Shown piece by piece: positions 31,843 to 43,309 of a stretch of DNA of 64,000 nt; the stretch's first letter is position 1, and each line of letters opens with the position of its first letter. The stretch is from NCBI GenBank assembly GCA_902599485.1, contig CACKFP010000001.1:1-64000 (forward strand), written 5' to 3'. The notes beneath the pieces are model-generated. The model was not told the origin of the DNA. It saw nothing but the letters and a program-made list of their open reading frames with translations, and did not search any database. A program made the position numbers and the translations under genes. Origin of the DNA: an uncultured Pelagibacteraceae bacterium. GTDB lineage: Bacteria; Pseudomonadota; Alphaproteobacteria; Pelagibacterales; Pelagibacteraceae.

Positions 31843-32288
31843 TGATTAAAGCCAACATAGTTCTAGACAAAAAAATTTGGGAAAAAAAATTAAAAAAACC
31901 AGAAACTTATTTTAAAAAGAAATTAAATAAATTATCTAAATTGAACTCTTTTAAAAATAAAAACCAAGAATTTACTGTGATGCTGACTAACGATAAAAAA
32001 ATGAAAGATTTAAATTCAAAGTTTAGAAATAAAAATGTCTCAACAGATGTGCTTTCTTTTCCTTTAAAAATTAAATTAAAAAATAAATTATATTTAGGAG
32101 ATATAGCAATTTCTTTTGAAATAATTAATAGAAGATCAAAATCATCTAGTTTTGATCATGAATTAGATAAAATGTGGATACACGGTTATTTACATCTTCT
32201 AGGATATGAACATAAAAAAAATAAAGATTATTATTTTATGAAGAAAAAAGAAAATTTAATATTTAAAAAATTGAATAAAATAAATTGA
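31842..32288 (+). CDS. ybeY: Endoribonuclease YbeY
   Basis: STDVLSFPL, HGYLHLLGYEHKKNKD metal site. Confidence 0.97.
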   Translation: MIKANIVLDKKIWEKKLKKPETYFKKKLNKLSKLNSFKNKNQEFTVMLTNDKKMKDLNSKFRNKNVSTDVLSFPLKIKLKNKLYLGDIAISFEIINRRSKSSSFDHELDKMWIHGYLHLLGYEHKKNKDYYFMKKKENLIFKKLNKIN

Positions 32289-33805
32289 ACTCTATTCTAG
32301 AAAACAAGGCGTATCTTTTTTTAATTTGCTTTCTTTTAGGTATACTCACATCATTTAGTTTACCACCTTATAATTTAGTTTTTATTAATTTTTTAACACT
32401 TCCAGCATTACTTTACATATTAGTTAATTATGTAGATAGAAAAACTATTTCATTTTTTGCTGGTTGGGTCTTTGGATTTGGTTATTTTACTTCTAACCTT
32501 TATTGGATTACAAATTCTTTGAAATTTGATGTAAATCTTAAATTTTTAATTCCATTTGCATTAATATTAATTCCTCTATTTTTGGGAATATTTTATGGTT
32601 TAGTTACTTTTCTGTGCAATTTTTTTAATTTAAAAAATAAATTCTCATCAATTTTAATCTTTTCAATTATTTTTGGTGGAATTGAGTTTCTAAGAAGTTT
32701 TATTTTTGGGGGTTTTCCTTGGAATTTATTAGTTTTCAGTCTTTCAAATAATTTACCCTTTTTACAAATTTTATCTTATGTAGGCACTTATTCATTAAAT
32801 TTATTATCAATAACTGTATTTTTATTACCAGTAATATTTTTTTTTAAATACAAAAGTTTAATTAAGTTCTTAGTTTTTAGTATTAGTTTAATTTTAGTAG
32901 TAATCAATTTTTTATATGGAAGCCTAGTTATTAAAAATTTTGAAAAAAAAAATTATATTAACTTAAGTTCTATTATTCGGGTTATCTCTCCAAATATACC
33001 AATTGAAAGATTTTTAACAAATCAGGAAACGGAAAAAAATATTTATGAATTAATTACTTTAAGCGATCCAAATAAAGATGAAAAAAAAATATTTATTTTT
33101 CCTGAGGGAATAATTACTAGTATTTATTTTAAGGATCTAAAATTTTTTAAACATATCTTTAAAGAAAATTATAATAATAATCATAAGGTCATATTGGGTA
33201 TTAATAGTATGAACCAAAATAAAATTTACAATTCATTAGTAGTATTAAATAACGAGTCTGAATTATTGTATAAATACAACAAGAATAAACTAGTTCCATT
33301 TGGAGAATTTTTACCTTTTGAAAATTTATTCAAAAGAATAGGTTTAAAAAAAATAACCCAAGGATATCAATCATTTTCAGCTGATAATAAAAGGGAAATT
33401 TTGAATATTGATAAATTAAAATTTATCCCACTTATTTGTTATGAAATCATATATTCTGGAAAAATTAATCAAAATAAAAAATATTACGATTTTATATTAA
33501 ATATTTCAGAGGATGGGTGGTTTGGCAAATCTATTGGACCCGCTCAACATTTATCTCATTCAATATTCAGATCAATTGAGGAAGGTAAAAATGTTATTAG
33601 GTCAACAAACAATGGAGTATCTGCATTTGTTAATCCCAAAGGCAAAATTGTTAAACAAATTAGTCAGAAAGGGTACTTTGATGTCAGAAAGATCAAACGT
33701 GTTAATAAAACCTACTTTGCTAAATATGGAAATAAGATCTTCTTTTATTTTGTTCTAATTTATATTATTTTCACTGTGATTTTAAAAATTAGGGAGAATA
33801 AATGA
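32285..33805 (+). CDS. lnt: Apolipoprotein N-acyltransferase
   Basis: [63 protein letters not shown] start. Confidence 0.97.
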   Translation: MNSILENKAYLFLICFLLGILTSFSLPPYNLVFINFLTLPALLYILVNYVDRKTISFFAGWVFGFGYFTSNLYWITNSLKFDVNLKFLIPFALILIPLFLGIFYGLVTFLCNFFNLKNKFSSILIFSIIFGGIEFLRSFIFGGFPWNLLVFSLSNNLPFLQILSYVGTYSLNLLSITVFLLPVIFFFKYKSLIKFLVFSISLILVVINFLYGSLVIKNFEKKNYINLSSIIRVISPNIPIERFLTNQETEKNIYELITLSDPNKDEKKIFIFPEGIITSIYFKDLKFFKHIFKENYNNNHKVILGINSMNQNKIYNSLVVLNNESELLYKYNKNKLVPFGEFLPFENLFKRIGLKKITQGYQSFSADNKREILNIDKLKFIPLICYEIIYSGKINQNKKYYDFILNISEDGWFGKSIGPAQHLSHSIFRSIEEGKNVIRSTNNGVSAFVNPKGKIVKQISQKGYFDVRKIKRVNKTYFAKYGNKIFFYFVLIYIIFTVILKIRENK

Positions 33806-34965
33806 AAAAAGATTACTTATTTACTAGCGAATCTGTATCCGAAGGTCATCCAGACAAAGTATGTGATAGAATTTCAGATATGGTTGTAGATACTTATTTG
33901 GGAGCTGAACCTCAATCGAGAGTTGCTTGTGAAACTTTAACAACAACAAACAAAGTTGTCCTAGCTGGTGAAGTAAGAGGTCCTGAAATTAAAAAAGAGG
34001 ATTTAATAGAAAAAGTAAGACACTGTATAAAAGATATAGGTTATGATCAAGAAGGATTTACTTGGAAAGAAGCAACATCAATTGAAAGTCATTTGCATTC
34101 TCAATCTGCCGATATAGCTATGGGTGTAGACTCCTCTGGAAATAAAGATGAAGGTGCTGGTGACCAAGGAATTATGTTTGGTTATGCATGCAATGAAACT
34201 GAAGTATTGATGCCAGCGCCAATACATTATTCTCATAAAATATTAAGACTTATGGCTGAAGATAGAAAATCTGGAAAATTAAAAAATATTGAACCAGACT
34301 CAAAGAGCCAAATTACAATTGAATATAAAGATGGAAAACCATCATCAGTAAAATCAGTGGTAATATCAACTCAACATTCAGCTGATGTAAATCAAACACA
34401 AGTTAGAGAACTAGTTAAACCTTACATTGAGAGATCAATACCAAAGGAATTGCTGAACTCATTAGATGAAAAAGAAATTTATGTAAACCCCACTGGAAAT
34501 TTTGTTATTGGTGGTCCCGACGGAGATAGTGGTTTAACAGGAAGAAAAATAATTGTAGATACTTATGGTGGAGCTGCCCCTCATGGTGGAGGAGCATTTT
34601 CAGGCAAAGACCCAACAAAAGTTGACAGATCCGCTGCTTATGCATCTAGATATTTAGCAAAAAACATTGTTGCATCTAAAATTGCTGACAGATGCTTAAT
34701 TCAATTAGCATATGCAATTGGCGTATCAAAACCTTTATCTATTTATGTTGATTTGTTTGATAACGACAATGAAAAAAATATGCATGTAGAAAAACTTATT
34801 CACGAAAATTTTGATTTAAGCCCTAGGGGTATAAGAGAAATGCTTGGATTAAATAAACCTATTTATGAAAAAACAGCAGCTTACGGACACTTTGGACGGA
34901 TTCCTGATGATAACGGCTCATTTTCATGGGAAAAGACCGATAAATCAGACATATTTAGCAGGTAA
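33802..34965 (+). CDS. metK: S-adenosylmethionine synthetase
   Basis: [52 protein letters not shown]. Confidence 0.99.
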   Translation: MKKDYLFTSESVSEGHPDKVCDRISDMVVDTYLGAEPQSRVACETLTTTNKVVLAGEVRGPEIKKEDLIEKVRHCIKDIGYDQEGFTWKEATSIESHLHSQSADIAMGVDSSGNKDEGAGDQGIMFGYACNETEVLMPAPIHYSHKILRLMAEDRKSGKLKNIEPDSKSQITIEYKDGKPSSVKSVVISTQHSADVNQTQVRELVKPYIERSIPKELLNSLDEKEIYVNPTGNFVIGGPDGDSGLTGRKIIVDTYGGAAPHGGGAFSGKDPTKVDRSAAYASRYLAKNIVASKIADRCLIQLAYAIGVSKPLSIYVDLFDNDNEKNMHVEKLIHENFDLSPRGIREMLGLNKPIYEKTAAYGHFGRIPDDNGSFSWEKTDKSDIFSR

Positions 34966-35021
34966 ATAAAGTTGAATATTAAAAAAAAATAAATATATTT
35001 CAGAAACATTATTGAAATTTC

Positions 35022-35049
35022 AAAATGGGCTTCGGCCCATTTTTTTTTA
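35022..35049 (+). terminator. Intrinsic terminator downstream of metK / upstream of nusA
   Basis: aaaaTGGGC-TTCG-GCCCAtttttttttt: C(UUCG)G tetraloop hairpin plus T-tract. Confidence 0.93.
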
Positions 35050-35059
35050 GGACTTTTAA

Positions 35060-36613
35060 ATGTTAAATAGAAGAGCAGATAAATTAGAATTAATAAGAAT
35101 AGCAGAGGCAGTAGCATTAGAAAAATCTATTGATAAAGAGCTAATTATTGGATCAATGGAAAACGGTATTGCAAAAGCAGCTAAGTCTAAGTTTGGATCT
35201 GAAAATGAAATCAAAGTTGAAATTGACAGAGAAAATGGTGAAATTGGAATATTTAGAAAACTAGTAATTGTAGAAAAACCAGAAAATTCAAACTTAGAAA
35301 TAACCCTTAATGATGCTATTAAACTTAACGGAAGTAATGAGGGAAAACAGATTGGGGACGAAGTACTTCAACCTTTGCCATCTTTTGATTTTGGCAGAAT
35401 AGCAGCACAAACTGCAAAACAAGTAATTAGTTTCAACGTAAGGGAAGCAGAAAGAGAGAGACAATATAACGATTTTAAAGACAAAATTGATACTATCTTG
35501 AGTGGTATAGTTAAAAGATTAGAATTCGGAAACGTTATTGTTGATCTTGGGAGAACCGAAGCAATTATTCAAAAAAATGAAATGATCCCAAGAGAAAATA
35601 TAAAGGCAGGAGATAGAGTAAAAGCATATTGCTTAGACGTAAGAAGAGAACCAAGAGGACAACAAATTTTTCTTTCTCGAGCACATCCTAAATTCATGGA
35701 AAAACTTTTCATTCAAGAAGTTCCAGAAATATATGATGGACTTATTGAAATTAAATCATCCTCAAGAGATCCTGGTAGCAGAGCTAAAATATGTGTGAGA
35801 GCAATTGATACATCTTTAGATCCAGTGGGAGCGTGCGTAGGTATGAGGGGGAGTAGAGTGCAGGCTGTTGTAAACGAACTTCAAGGTGAAAAAATCGATA
35901 TAGTTAACTGGTCAGAAGATCCAGCAGTCGTAGTAGCAAATGCACTTTCTCCAGCAGAGGTACAAAGAGTTAATGTAGATGAACAGGGAAGAAAGCTAGA
36001 TGTTATTTTAACTGAGGAGAATTTGAGCAAAGCAATTGGAAGAAGGGGCCAAAATGTTAGATTGGCAACTAAATTAATGAATTATGAAATTAACATCATG
36101 ACCGATCAAGAAGATTCGGAGAGAAGACAAATTGAATTCAAAGAGAAAACAGATAATTTTGTAAAAAATTTAGAATTAGATGAAACGTTAGGACAACTAC
36201 TAGTAGCAGAAGGATTTTCATCAATAGATGACATTAAAGATAGTAATCCCGAAGCTTTAATGAAAATAGAGGGTATAGAAGAAGAGACTGCTAAAGAATT
36301 AATTGAAAGAGCTAAAGAATTTTATCAGAAAGATCAAGAGGAAATAGCTAAGAGAATTAAGGATTTAGGATTAGAAAATGATTTAATCAATCATAAAGGT
36401 TTAACGCCTGGGATGCTTGTAACGCTTGGTGAGCAAAAAATATTAACACTGAATGATTTTGCAGATTTAGCATCCGATGAATTGACAGGTGGATACGATG
36501 TTGTCAAGGGTGAAAGAGTGAGAATTAAAGGTTATTTGGAAGATTTTGCTCTTTCAAAAAAAGAAGCTGATGATTTGATTATGTCCGCAAGAGATATTGT
36601 GTATCAAGATTGA
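35060..36613 (+). CDS. nusA: Transcription termination/antitermination protein NusA
   Basis: S1 domain, VGACVGMRGSRVQAVVNELQGEKIDIVNWSED KH region, C-terminal acidic repeats. Confidence 0.98.
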   Translation: MLNRRADKLELIRIAEAVALEKSIDKELIIGSMENGIAKAAKSKFGSENEIKVEIDRENGEIGIFRKLVIVEKPENSNLEITLNDAIKLNGSNEGKQIGDEVLQPLPSFDFGRIAAQTAKQVISFNVREAERERQYNDFKDKIDTILSGIVKRLEFGNVIVDLGRTEAIIQKNEMIPRENIKAGDRVKAYCLDVRREPRGQQIFLSRAHPKFMEKLFIQEVPEIYDGLIEIKSSSRDPGSRAKICVRAIDTSLDPVGACVGMRGSRVQAVVNELQGEKIDIVNWSEDPAVVVANALSPAEVQRVNVDEQGRKLDVILTEENLSKAIGRRGQNVRLATKLMNYEINIMTDQEDSERRQIEFKEKTDNFVKNLELDETLGQLLVAEGFSSIDDIKDSNPEALMKIEGIEEETAKELIERAKEFYQKDQEEIAKRIKDLGLENDLINHKGLTPGMLVTLGEQKILTLNDFADLASDELTGGYDVVKGERVRIKGYLEDFALSKKEADDLIMSARDIVYQD

Positions 36614-36623
36614 GAGATGAAAA

Positions 36624-38840
36624 ATGGAAAAGAAAAAATTAAAGTTATCAATTTCTGGAGCGTCAAAGAAGACAATTAATAGTATTGAACAAGCAAAATC
36701 TCAATCAAAGAATACAGTTGTAATTGAAAAAAGATCTCCAAGGTTCGGAGGTAAGCCAAATTTTTCTAGGGGTGCTAAATCAGTGGAAAGTAAATCACAA
36801 AGTGCATTTTCAAAAAAAACAAGTTTTTCTAAACCTCCGTCTCACATAACATCTGATTTCGAAAAAAGGAAATTGGCAGAACAAAGAGCTACAAGAAGAT
36901 TAAAAGGTGAAAATTCTCAAAAAGAAAATAAATCCTCTAAATCGGAAGGTAAAAGAAGAGAATTAAAGCTTACAGTATCTAGAGCCTTAAGTGGAGATGA
37001 TATTGGTACGAGATCAAGAAGTCTTGCTTCTTTAAAAAGAGCAAAGCAAAAAGAAAACAGATTACTAAACAAAGAGGAAACAAGAGAGAATTTTAAACCA
37101 GTTAAAAGAGATATTAATATACCCGAGGTGATTACCATAAGAGAATTGGCGAATAGAATGGCCGAGCAGTCAAGCAATATAATAAAACATTTGATGGGTA
37201 TGGGAGTAACAGTAACAATTAATCATACAATAGACTCAGATACAGCAGAGTATTTAGTTAAAGAATTTGGACATAACCCAGTGAAGGAGCAAAAAGCAGA
37301 GGAAATCTTAGAAAAAATTAAGGAAATAAAAACCCAAAATCTAAAAAGTAGAGCTCCAATCGTAACGGTTATGGGACATGTAGATCATGGTAAGACATCT
37401 GTTTTAGATACTCTAAGAAAAGCTAATGTTGTTTCTGGTGAATTTGGAGGTATTACGCAACATATTGGGGCATATCAGATAACACATGAAAAAAATAAAA
37501 TAACTTTTATCGATACTCCTGGTCATGCAGCATTCACCGAAATGCGGGCAAGAGGTTCAAAGTTAACTGATATTGTAATTCTCGTAGTAGCTGCTGATGA
37601 TGGAGTAAAGCCTCAAACAATAGAGTCAATAAAACATGCAAAAGCTGCAAGAGTGCCAATTGTTGTTGCAATAAATAAATGTGACCTTCCTGAAGCTGAC
37701 CCTCAAAAAATTAAAAATCAACTTTTGGAATATGAACTAATAGCTGAAGATTTATCAGGAGATACATTGATGGTAGAAATATCAACTAAAACAAAACAAA
37801 ATTTAGATAAATTAGTTGAAAGTGTTATTTTGCAAGCAGAGATACTAGATCTAAAAACTGATTTTGATACTGATGCAAAGGGCATTGTATTGGAGTCTAA
37901 AATTGATGTAGGAAGAGGACCAATTGCAAATATAATTATTACTGCAGGAACTTTAAAAAAAGGTGATTATTTTGTTAGCGGTTTAAAGTGGGGAAAAGTT
38001 AGAGCCATAATAAATGATCAGGGAAAACAAATTGGTATAGCTGAACCTTCAACACCAATTGAGATACTAGGAATTAATGGAGCGGCAAAATCAGGAGATG
38101 ACTTTATAGTTCTAAAAACTGAAAAAGAAGCAAAATCTTTATCTGATGGCAGAATACAAGAGTCAAAAGAGAGCAAAAATCCGTTGTCCTTTGTTACCCA
38201 AGACTCTGCTTTTAAAGATACATCATCTGAGGAATTAAATATTATTATAAAATCAGATGTTCATGGTTCCTCAGAAGCCATAAAAAATGCAATAAATCAA
38301 ATTAAACATGATGAGGTAAAACCAAAAATACTTTTATCAGATATTGGAATGGTTACAGAAACTGATGTAACATTAGCAAAAGCATCTAATGCTGTAATTA
38401 TAGCCTTTAATGTAAAACCTAGTAAGGAAGCTAAAAAAAGGGCTGAACAAGAAAAAATTTCAATTTCTAATTTTAATATTATTTATGAAGTTTTAGATTT
38501 TATAAAAAATAAAATGTCTGGTCTATTAACACCAGAAATAGATGAAAAGATTATTGGAACTGCAGAGATATTGGAAATATTTAAAGTTTCAAAAGTTGGC
38601 AAGGTTGCAGGATCAAAAGTAACAGATGGAGAAATTACTCAAGACTCTAGTGCAAGGGTAATCAGAGATGGTGCTATAATTTTTAATGGAAAAATAGGCT
38701 CAATATTCAGGGAAAAAAACCAAACTAAACAAGTATCTGCTGGTTTAGAATGTGGAATAACACTAAAAGATTTTGTCGATTTCCAGAAAAATGACGTAAT
38801 TGAAGTGTACAATTCTACTATAACGGAAAGAACAATATAA
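36624..38840 (+). CDS. infB: Translation initiation factor IF-2
   Basis: PIVTVMGHVDHGKTSVLDTLRKANV, FIDTPGHAAFTEMRARG. Confidence 0.99.
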   Translation: MEKKKLKLSISGASKKTINSIEQAKSQSKNTVVIEKRSPRFGGKPNFSRGAKSVESKSQSAFSKKTSFSKPPSHITSDFEKRKLAEQRATRRLKGENSQKENKSSKSEGKRRELKLTVSRALSGDDIGTRSRSLASLKRAKQKENRLLNKEETRENFKPVKRDINIPEVITIRELANRMAEQSSNIIKHLMGMGVTVTINHTIDSDTAEYLVKEFGHNPVKEQKAEEILEKIKEIKTQNLKSRAPIVTVMGHVDHGKTSVLDTLRKANVVSGEFGGITQHIGAYQITHEKNKITFIDTPGHAAFTEMRARGSKLTDIVILVVAADDGVKPQTIESIKHAKAARVPIVVAINKCDLPEADPQKIKNQLLEYELIAEDLSGDTLMVEISTKTKQNLDKLVESVILQAEILDLKTDFDTDAKGIVLESKIDVGRGPIANIIITAGTLKKGDYFVSGLKWGKVRAIINDQGKQIGIAEPSTPIEILGINGAAKSGDDFIVLKTEKEAKSLSDGRIQESKESKNPLSFVTQDSAFKDTSSEELNIIIKSDVHGSSEAIKNAINQIKHDEVKPKILLSDIGMVTETDVTLAKASNAVIIAFNVKPSKEAKKRAEQEKISISNFNIIYEVLDFIKNKMSGLLTPEIDEKIIGTAEILEIFKVSKVGKVAGSKVTDGEITQDSSARVIRDGAIIFNGKIGSIFREKNQTKQVSAGLECGITLKDFVDFQKNDVIEVYNSTITERTI

Positions 38841-39205
38841 TGACTAGTTTAGGGAAACCAGTTACCCAAAGACAATTAAGAGTTGGCGAAATGATTAAAC
38901 AGGCCCTAGGGATGTTATTTATAAGAGATGAAGCAAAATTGCCAAACTTATCTACAAAAGAAATAACGGTCACCGAAGTAAGAATGTCTCCAGATTTAAA
39001 GACAGCAAAAATTTTTGTAATGCCTTTAGGCGGAAAAGACGCTGAAGAGGTTGTTGCTAAATTAAAAGAATTTTCATTTGTAATAAGAAAAGTCTTGTCA
39101 AAAAAGATAGTAATGAAATTTTTACCAAAACTATTTTTTGTAAAAGATGATTCATTTGATTATGCAGAAAAAATTGAAAATTTAATAAAACAAACAAATA
39201 AATAA
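38840..39205 (+). CDS. rbfA: Ribosome-binding factor A
   Basis: [38 protein letters not shown]. Confidence 0.95.
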   Translation: MTSLGKPVTQRQLRVGEMIKQALGMLFIRDEAKLPNLSTKEITVTEVRMSPDLKTAKIFVMPLGGKDAEEVVAKLKEFSFVIRKVLSKKIVMKFLPKLFFVKDDSFDYAEKIENLIKQTNK

Positions 39206-39215
39206 GGAAAAGAAG

Positions 39216-39464
39216 ATGACAAATAAAGTAAAAGAACTCTCAATTCATGATAAGGATACAGGTTCTTCAGAAGTTCAAATTGCTCTATTAACAGAAAAAA
39301 TTGAGAACTTGTCGAAACATATTAAACAGTTCAAAAAAGATAAACATTCATCTGTTGGGCTTTTAAGAGCAGTAAATAGAAGGAAAAAATTATTAGACTA
39401 TTTAAAGAAGAATAAAATGGAGTCTTATAAAGAAGTAATATCAAAATTAAATTTAAGGAAGTAA
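39216..39464 (+). CDS. rpsO: 30S ribosomal protein S15
   Basis: [52 protein letters not shown]. Confidence 0.99.
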   Translation: MTNKVKELSIHDKDTGSSEVQIALLTEKIENLSKHIKQFKKDKHSSVGLLRAVNRRKKLLDYLKKNKMESYKEVISKLNLRK

Positions 39465-41537
39465 ATGTTTAAAGTTGTAAAAAAAGAAATAGAAGTAGCG
39501 GGGAAAAAAATTAGTTTAGAAACAGGTAAAATAGCAAGACAAGCAGATGGTGCAATCATCGCTCAGTGTGGAGAGACAGTAGTTTTAGCAACAGCAGTTG
39601 GAGCCAAAAAAGTTAATCCAGATATGGATTACTTTCCTTTGTCAGTAAATTATCAAGAAAAATATTATGCAGCTGGTAAAATTCCAGGTGGATATTTTAA
39701 AAGAGAAGCGAGACCAACAGATAGTGAAACATTAATTTCAAGATTAATTGATAGACCTATTAGACCATTATTCCCAGATGAATTTAAAAACGAAGTTCAG
39801 GTACTACCAACTGTGATATCTTATGACAAAGAGAACGAAGCAGATATTTTATCAATAATTGCTTCATCAGCAGCTTTGGCAATTTCAGGAATGCCATTTT
39901 TGGGCCCAGTAGGTGCGTCTAGAGTTGGCTTTATTAAAGGAGAATACGTTCTTAACCCTACCAAAGCACAACTTAAAGATTCTAAATTAGATCTTGTGGT
40001 GGCTGGAACAAAAGACGCGGTTTTAATGGTTGAGTCCGAAGCAAGTGGTTTAACTGAAGAGGAAATGTTAAATGCTGTTAAGTTTGGTCACGAAGGGTTT
40101 GTTCCTGTAATCGAGATGATCGAGAATCTAGCTAAAGAATGTAAAAAACCTGATTGGGTAGTAGAGAAAAAAGATCTTTCAGAAGTAAAAAAAAAATTGG
40201 AAAGCGAATTTACTGAGGAACTTAAAAAAGCATTTTCAATAAAAGATAAACAAGAAAGATCGAATTTAATTTCAGAAATAACTGACAAAGCAAAAAAGCT
40301 TTATGAAGAAGATGAGAATTATACTGATCTTGACGTAAATTCTGAGCTTAAGAATTTAGAAAAAAGAATTGTCAGAACAGATATTCTTAAAAACAAAAAT
40401 CGTATTGATGGTAGAGGTCTTGCAGATGTTAGACCAATTATGTGTGAAGTTGGAATTCTTCCAAGAGTTCATGGTTCTGCTTTGTTTACTCGAGGAGAAA
40501 CTCAAGCGATAGTTACAACCACACTTGGTACATCCGATGATGAGCAGAAAATAGAAAGTCTTGAAGGATTACAAAAAGAAAGATTTATGCTTCATTATAA
40601 TTTTCCACCTTTCTCTGTTGGAGAAACTGGTAGAATAGGTACTGGAAGAAGAGAAATAGGTCATGGAAAATTAGCTTGGAGAGCAATAAATTCTTCTTTG
40701 CCTTCTAAGGATAGTTTTCCTTATACATTTAGAATCGTATCAGAGATAACCGAGTCAAACGGTTCTTCATCTATGGCAACTGTTTGTGGCTCGTCTTTGG
40801 CATTGATGGATGCAGGCGTTCCAATTAAAGAACCAGTTGCTGGTATTGCAATGGGATTAATTAAAGAAGGAGATGACTTTAGCGTTCTTTCAGACATTCT
40901 TGGAGATGAAGATCACCTAGGTGATATGGACTTTAAAGTTGCTGGAACTAAAGATGGAATAACATCTCTTCAAATGGATATTAAAATTACAGGAATAACA
41001 TTTGAAATTATGGAGCAAGCCTTAAAACAGGCAAAAGATGGAAGAATTCATATTTTAGGCGAAATGAACAAAGCTTTATCTAAATCAAGAGAAGATGTAG
41101 GAAAACATACACCTAAAATGGAAAAAATCACTGTAGATAAGAAGGATATCGCTACAGTCATTGGAAAAGGTGGTGCAACTATAAGAGAAATAGTAGAGGT
41201 ATCTGGTGCAAAAGTTGACATCAATGACGAAGGTGAAGTTACAGTAGCTGCTCCAGATGAGGAATCTAGGAATAAAGCTATGCAGATGATAAAAGATCTA
41301 ACGGCCAAGGCTGAACTCAATAAAATTTACAATGGTAAAGTAATGAAAATTATGGAGTTTGGTGCATTTGTTAATTTCCTAGGAAAACAAGACGGTCTTG
41401 TTCACATATCAGAGCTTGCTGATAAGAGAGTTGGAAAAGTAACTGATGTTGTAAAAGAAGGTGATGAAGTTAAAGTTAAAGTAATCGGCTTTGATAGAGG
41501 AAAAGTTAAGTTATCAATTAAACAAGCTGCAATATAA
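39465..41537 (+). CDS. pnp: Polynucleotide phosphorylase
   Basis: [49 protein letters not shown] and S1 domains at the C-terminus. Confidence 0.99.
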   Translation: MFKVVKKEIEVAGKKISLETGKIARQADGAIIAQCGETVVLATAVGAKKVNPDMDYFPLSVNYQEKYYAAGKIPGGYFKREARPTDSETLISRLIDRPIRPLFPDEFKNEVQVLPTVISYDKENEADILSIIASSAALAISGMPFLGPVGASRVGFIKGEYVLNPTKAQLKDSKLDLVVAGTKDAVLMVESEASGLTEEEMLNAVKFGHEGFVPVIEMIENLAKECKKPDWVVEKKDLSEVKKKLESEFTEELKKAFSIKDKQERSNLISEITDKAKKLYEEDENYTDLDVNSELKNLEKRIVRTDILKNKNRIDGRGLADVRPIMCEVGILPRVHGSALFTRGETQAIVTTTLGTSDDEQKIESLEGLQKERFMLHYNFPPFSVGETGRIGTGRREIGHGKLAWRAINSSLPSKDSFPYTFRIVSEITESNGSSSMATVCGSSLALMDAGVPIKEPVAGIAMGLIKEGDDFSVLSDILGDEDHLGDMDFKVAGTKDGITSLQMDIKITGITFEIMEQALKQAKDGRIHILGEMNKALSKSREDVGKHTPKMEKITVDKKDIATVIGKGGATIREIVEVSGAKVDINDEGEVTVAAPDEESRNKAMQMIKDLTAKAELNKIYNGKVMKIMEFGAFVNFLGKQDGLVHISELADKRVGKVTDVVKEGDEVKVKVIGFDRGKVKLSIKQAAI

Positions 41538-41552
41538 ATTTATAGGAGAAAT

Positions 41553-41915
41553 ATGAAGAAATTTGATGATTTGATGAGTGTGAGTAAAGAGATAGAAAAT
41601 ATCAGTGCTAATGATGCAAAAGAAAAACTAAATGACCCAAACGTTCAATTTATCGATGTTAGAGATAAAGAAAGCTTTTCAAAAGGAACAATCGGTAATG
41701 CAATTCACTTAGATAGAGGTTTACTAGAATTTTATTTAGCAGAAGGCAGTCCTCTAGAAAATGATATGTTTAAAAATAATCCAGATAAAGAATATGTAGT
41801 CTTTTGTGGTGTCGGAGGACAAGGAACATTAGCAACCAAAACTATGAAGGACATGGGGGTTAAAAATGTCAAAAATATCACTGGTGGTATGAAAGAGTGG
41901 GAAAAGATCAAATAA
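41553..41915 (+). CDS. Rhodanese-domain protein
   Basis: VQFIDVRDKESFSKGTIGNAIHLDRG, YVVFCGVGGQGTLATKTMKDMGVKNVKNITGGMKEW. Confidence 0.93.
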   Translation: MKKFDDLMSVSKEIENISANDAKEKLNDPNVQFIDVRDKESFSKGTIGNAIHLDRGLLEFYLAEGSPLENDMFKNNPDKEYVVFCGVGGQGTLATKTMKDMGVKNVKNITGGMKEWEKIK

Positions 41916-41942
41916 ATAATAATTGTAATAAATTATAATAGA

Positions 41943-42095
41943 ATGAAGCTTTTAAAAAACTTTAAGTTAGAACTACAAAAAAATAAATATGGAAGATATT
42001 TATTACTTGGTAGTTTTGCATTTTTTTTTATTAAAGGTTTAATCTGGTTAGGTATTTTTATTGCTGTTGGCTTAGGTATTACTAATTCTTTTTAA
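41943..42095 (+). CDS. Small (50 aa) predicted membrane protein, not in the ORF track
   Basis: ORF MKLLKNFKLELQKNKYGRYLLLGSFAFFFIKGLIWLGIFIAVGLGITNSF: basic N-terminus plus hydrophobic segments; shares TTAA stop overlap with the convergent DUF4149 gene. Confidence 0.65.
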   Translation: MKLLKNFKLELQKNKYGRYLLLGSFAFFFIKGLIWLGIFIAVGLGITNSF

Positions 42096-42481
42096 ATTAA
42101 GACAATTACCAACAAAATCATTTGCACAAAATTTATCACCACAGAAATAAAGTGTGATTGTTTAAATTTTTTATCCTGCTTTTCATCCCTGAACTTATTT
42201 ATCAATGGCATTAGTATAAAATTCGATACAGCAAATAATACCGCAATACTTAAAATTAAATAAAAATCTAAGGTAAAAACTTTTAGAATTATAAATAAAA
42301 TTAAAACTAAAACACTAATAATTAAATTAACAGTGTAGTAGTAAGGAAATATTTTTCTTATAAATTTTCTAGCATTTTCCTCATCTAATGCAGTGAAAGT
42401 TACAGGCGCTACAACAAAAGAAAAGAAGAGCATGATTCCCAATATTATACTCGTTAGATAAATACTAATTTGTTGCATCAT
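42092..42481 (-). CDS. DUF4149-like (TMEM205-type) membrane protein
   Basis: IILGIMLFFSFVVAPVTFTALDEENARKFIRKIFPYYYTVNLI, 4 TM pattern. Confidence 0.82.
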   Translation of the reverse strand: MMQQISIYLTSIILGIMLFFSFVVAPVTFTALDEENARKFIRKIFPYYYTVNLIISVLVLILFIILKVFTLDFYLILSIAVLFAVSNFILMPLINKFRDEKQDKKFKQSHFISVVINFVQMILLVIVLI

Positions 42482-42505
42482 AATTTAATTAAATTTAACT
42501 AAATT

Positions 42506-43309
42506 TCAGGTAATGTTCTTAGGATCTGGCATTCCAACTTTATTGTAACCGGCATCTACATAGTGAATTTCACCAGTAACACCCCCCGCCATATCGCTTA
42601 GTAGATACAAAGCTGAATTTCCTACATCAAGATTATCTACATTTCTTTTTAAGAACGAATGGTCAGCATTCCACTTATAAAGAAATTTTGCATCCCCAAT
42701 GGCGGAAGCTGCTAGTGTTTTAATTGGACCCGCACTTATTGCATTAACTCTAATATTCTTTGCTCCCAGATCCCTCGCAAGATATTTAACACTAGATTCT
42801 AGTGCAGCTTTACATACTCCCATCACATTATAATTAGGTATGGCTTTATTTGCTTCATAACTCAAAGTAATCATACTGCCACCTTGCTTCATTATTTTAG
42901 ATGCCTCTCTAGCAACTTCAGTAAATGAAAAACAAGATATTAACATACTTCTTAAAAAATTTTCTCTAGTTGTATTTAAATATTCTCCCGATAACTCAGA
43001 CTTATCTGAAAATGCAATTGCATGCACAACAAAGTCAATTTCTCCCCATTGACTTTTTACATCTTCAAAAAGTTTTACAACTTCTTCTTTTTTTTCTACA
43101 TCACAGCTAAATGTTACATTTGAATTTAGTTTTTCTGCAAGTGGAACAACTCTTTTTTTTAAAGCATCACCCAAATATGTAAAAGCTAACTCTGCTCCAG
43201 CTTCTGCAAGTTTTTGAGATATGCCCCATGCAATTGATCTCTCATTGGCAACACCCATGACAAGACCTTTTTTTCCCTTCATTAAACTCATAGATTTAAA
43301 CTTTCTCAA
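42506..43309 (-). CDS. fabI: Enoyl-[ACP] reductase FabI
   Basis: [54 protein letters not shown]. Confidence 0.97.
   Translation of the reverse strand: MRKFKSMSLMKGKKGLVMGVANERSIAWGISQKLAEAGAELAFTYLGDALKKRVVPLAEKLNSNVTFSCDVEKKEEVVKLFEDVKSQWGEIDFVVHAIAFSDKSELSGEYLNTTRENFLRSMLISCFSFTEVAREASKIMKQGGSMITLSYEANKAIPNYNVMGVCKAALESSVKYLARDLGAKNIRVNAISAGPIKTLAASAIGDAKFLYKWNADHSFLKRNVDNLDVGNSALYLLSDMAGGVTGEIHYVDAGYNKVGMPDPKNIT

Noticed and set aside
33770-33805. Possible SAM riboswitch before metK
   Set aside because: metK overlaps the lnt stop by 4 nt; there is no leader to hold a riboswitch.
34881-35117. Minus-strand 78-aa ORF spanning the metK-nusA junction
   Set aside because: It runs through a strong intrinsic terminator and both flanking gene ends; hydrophobicity comes from T-rich sequence.
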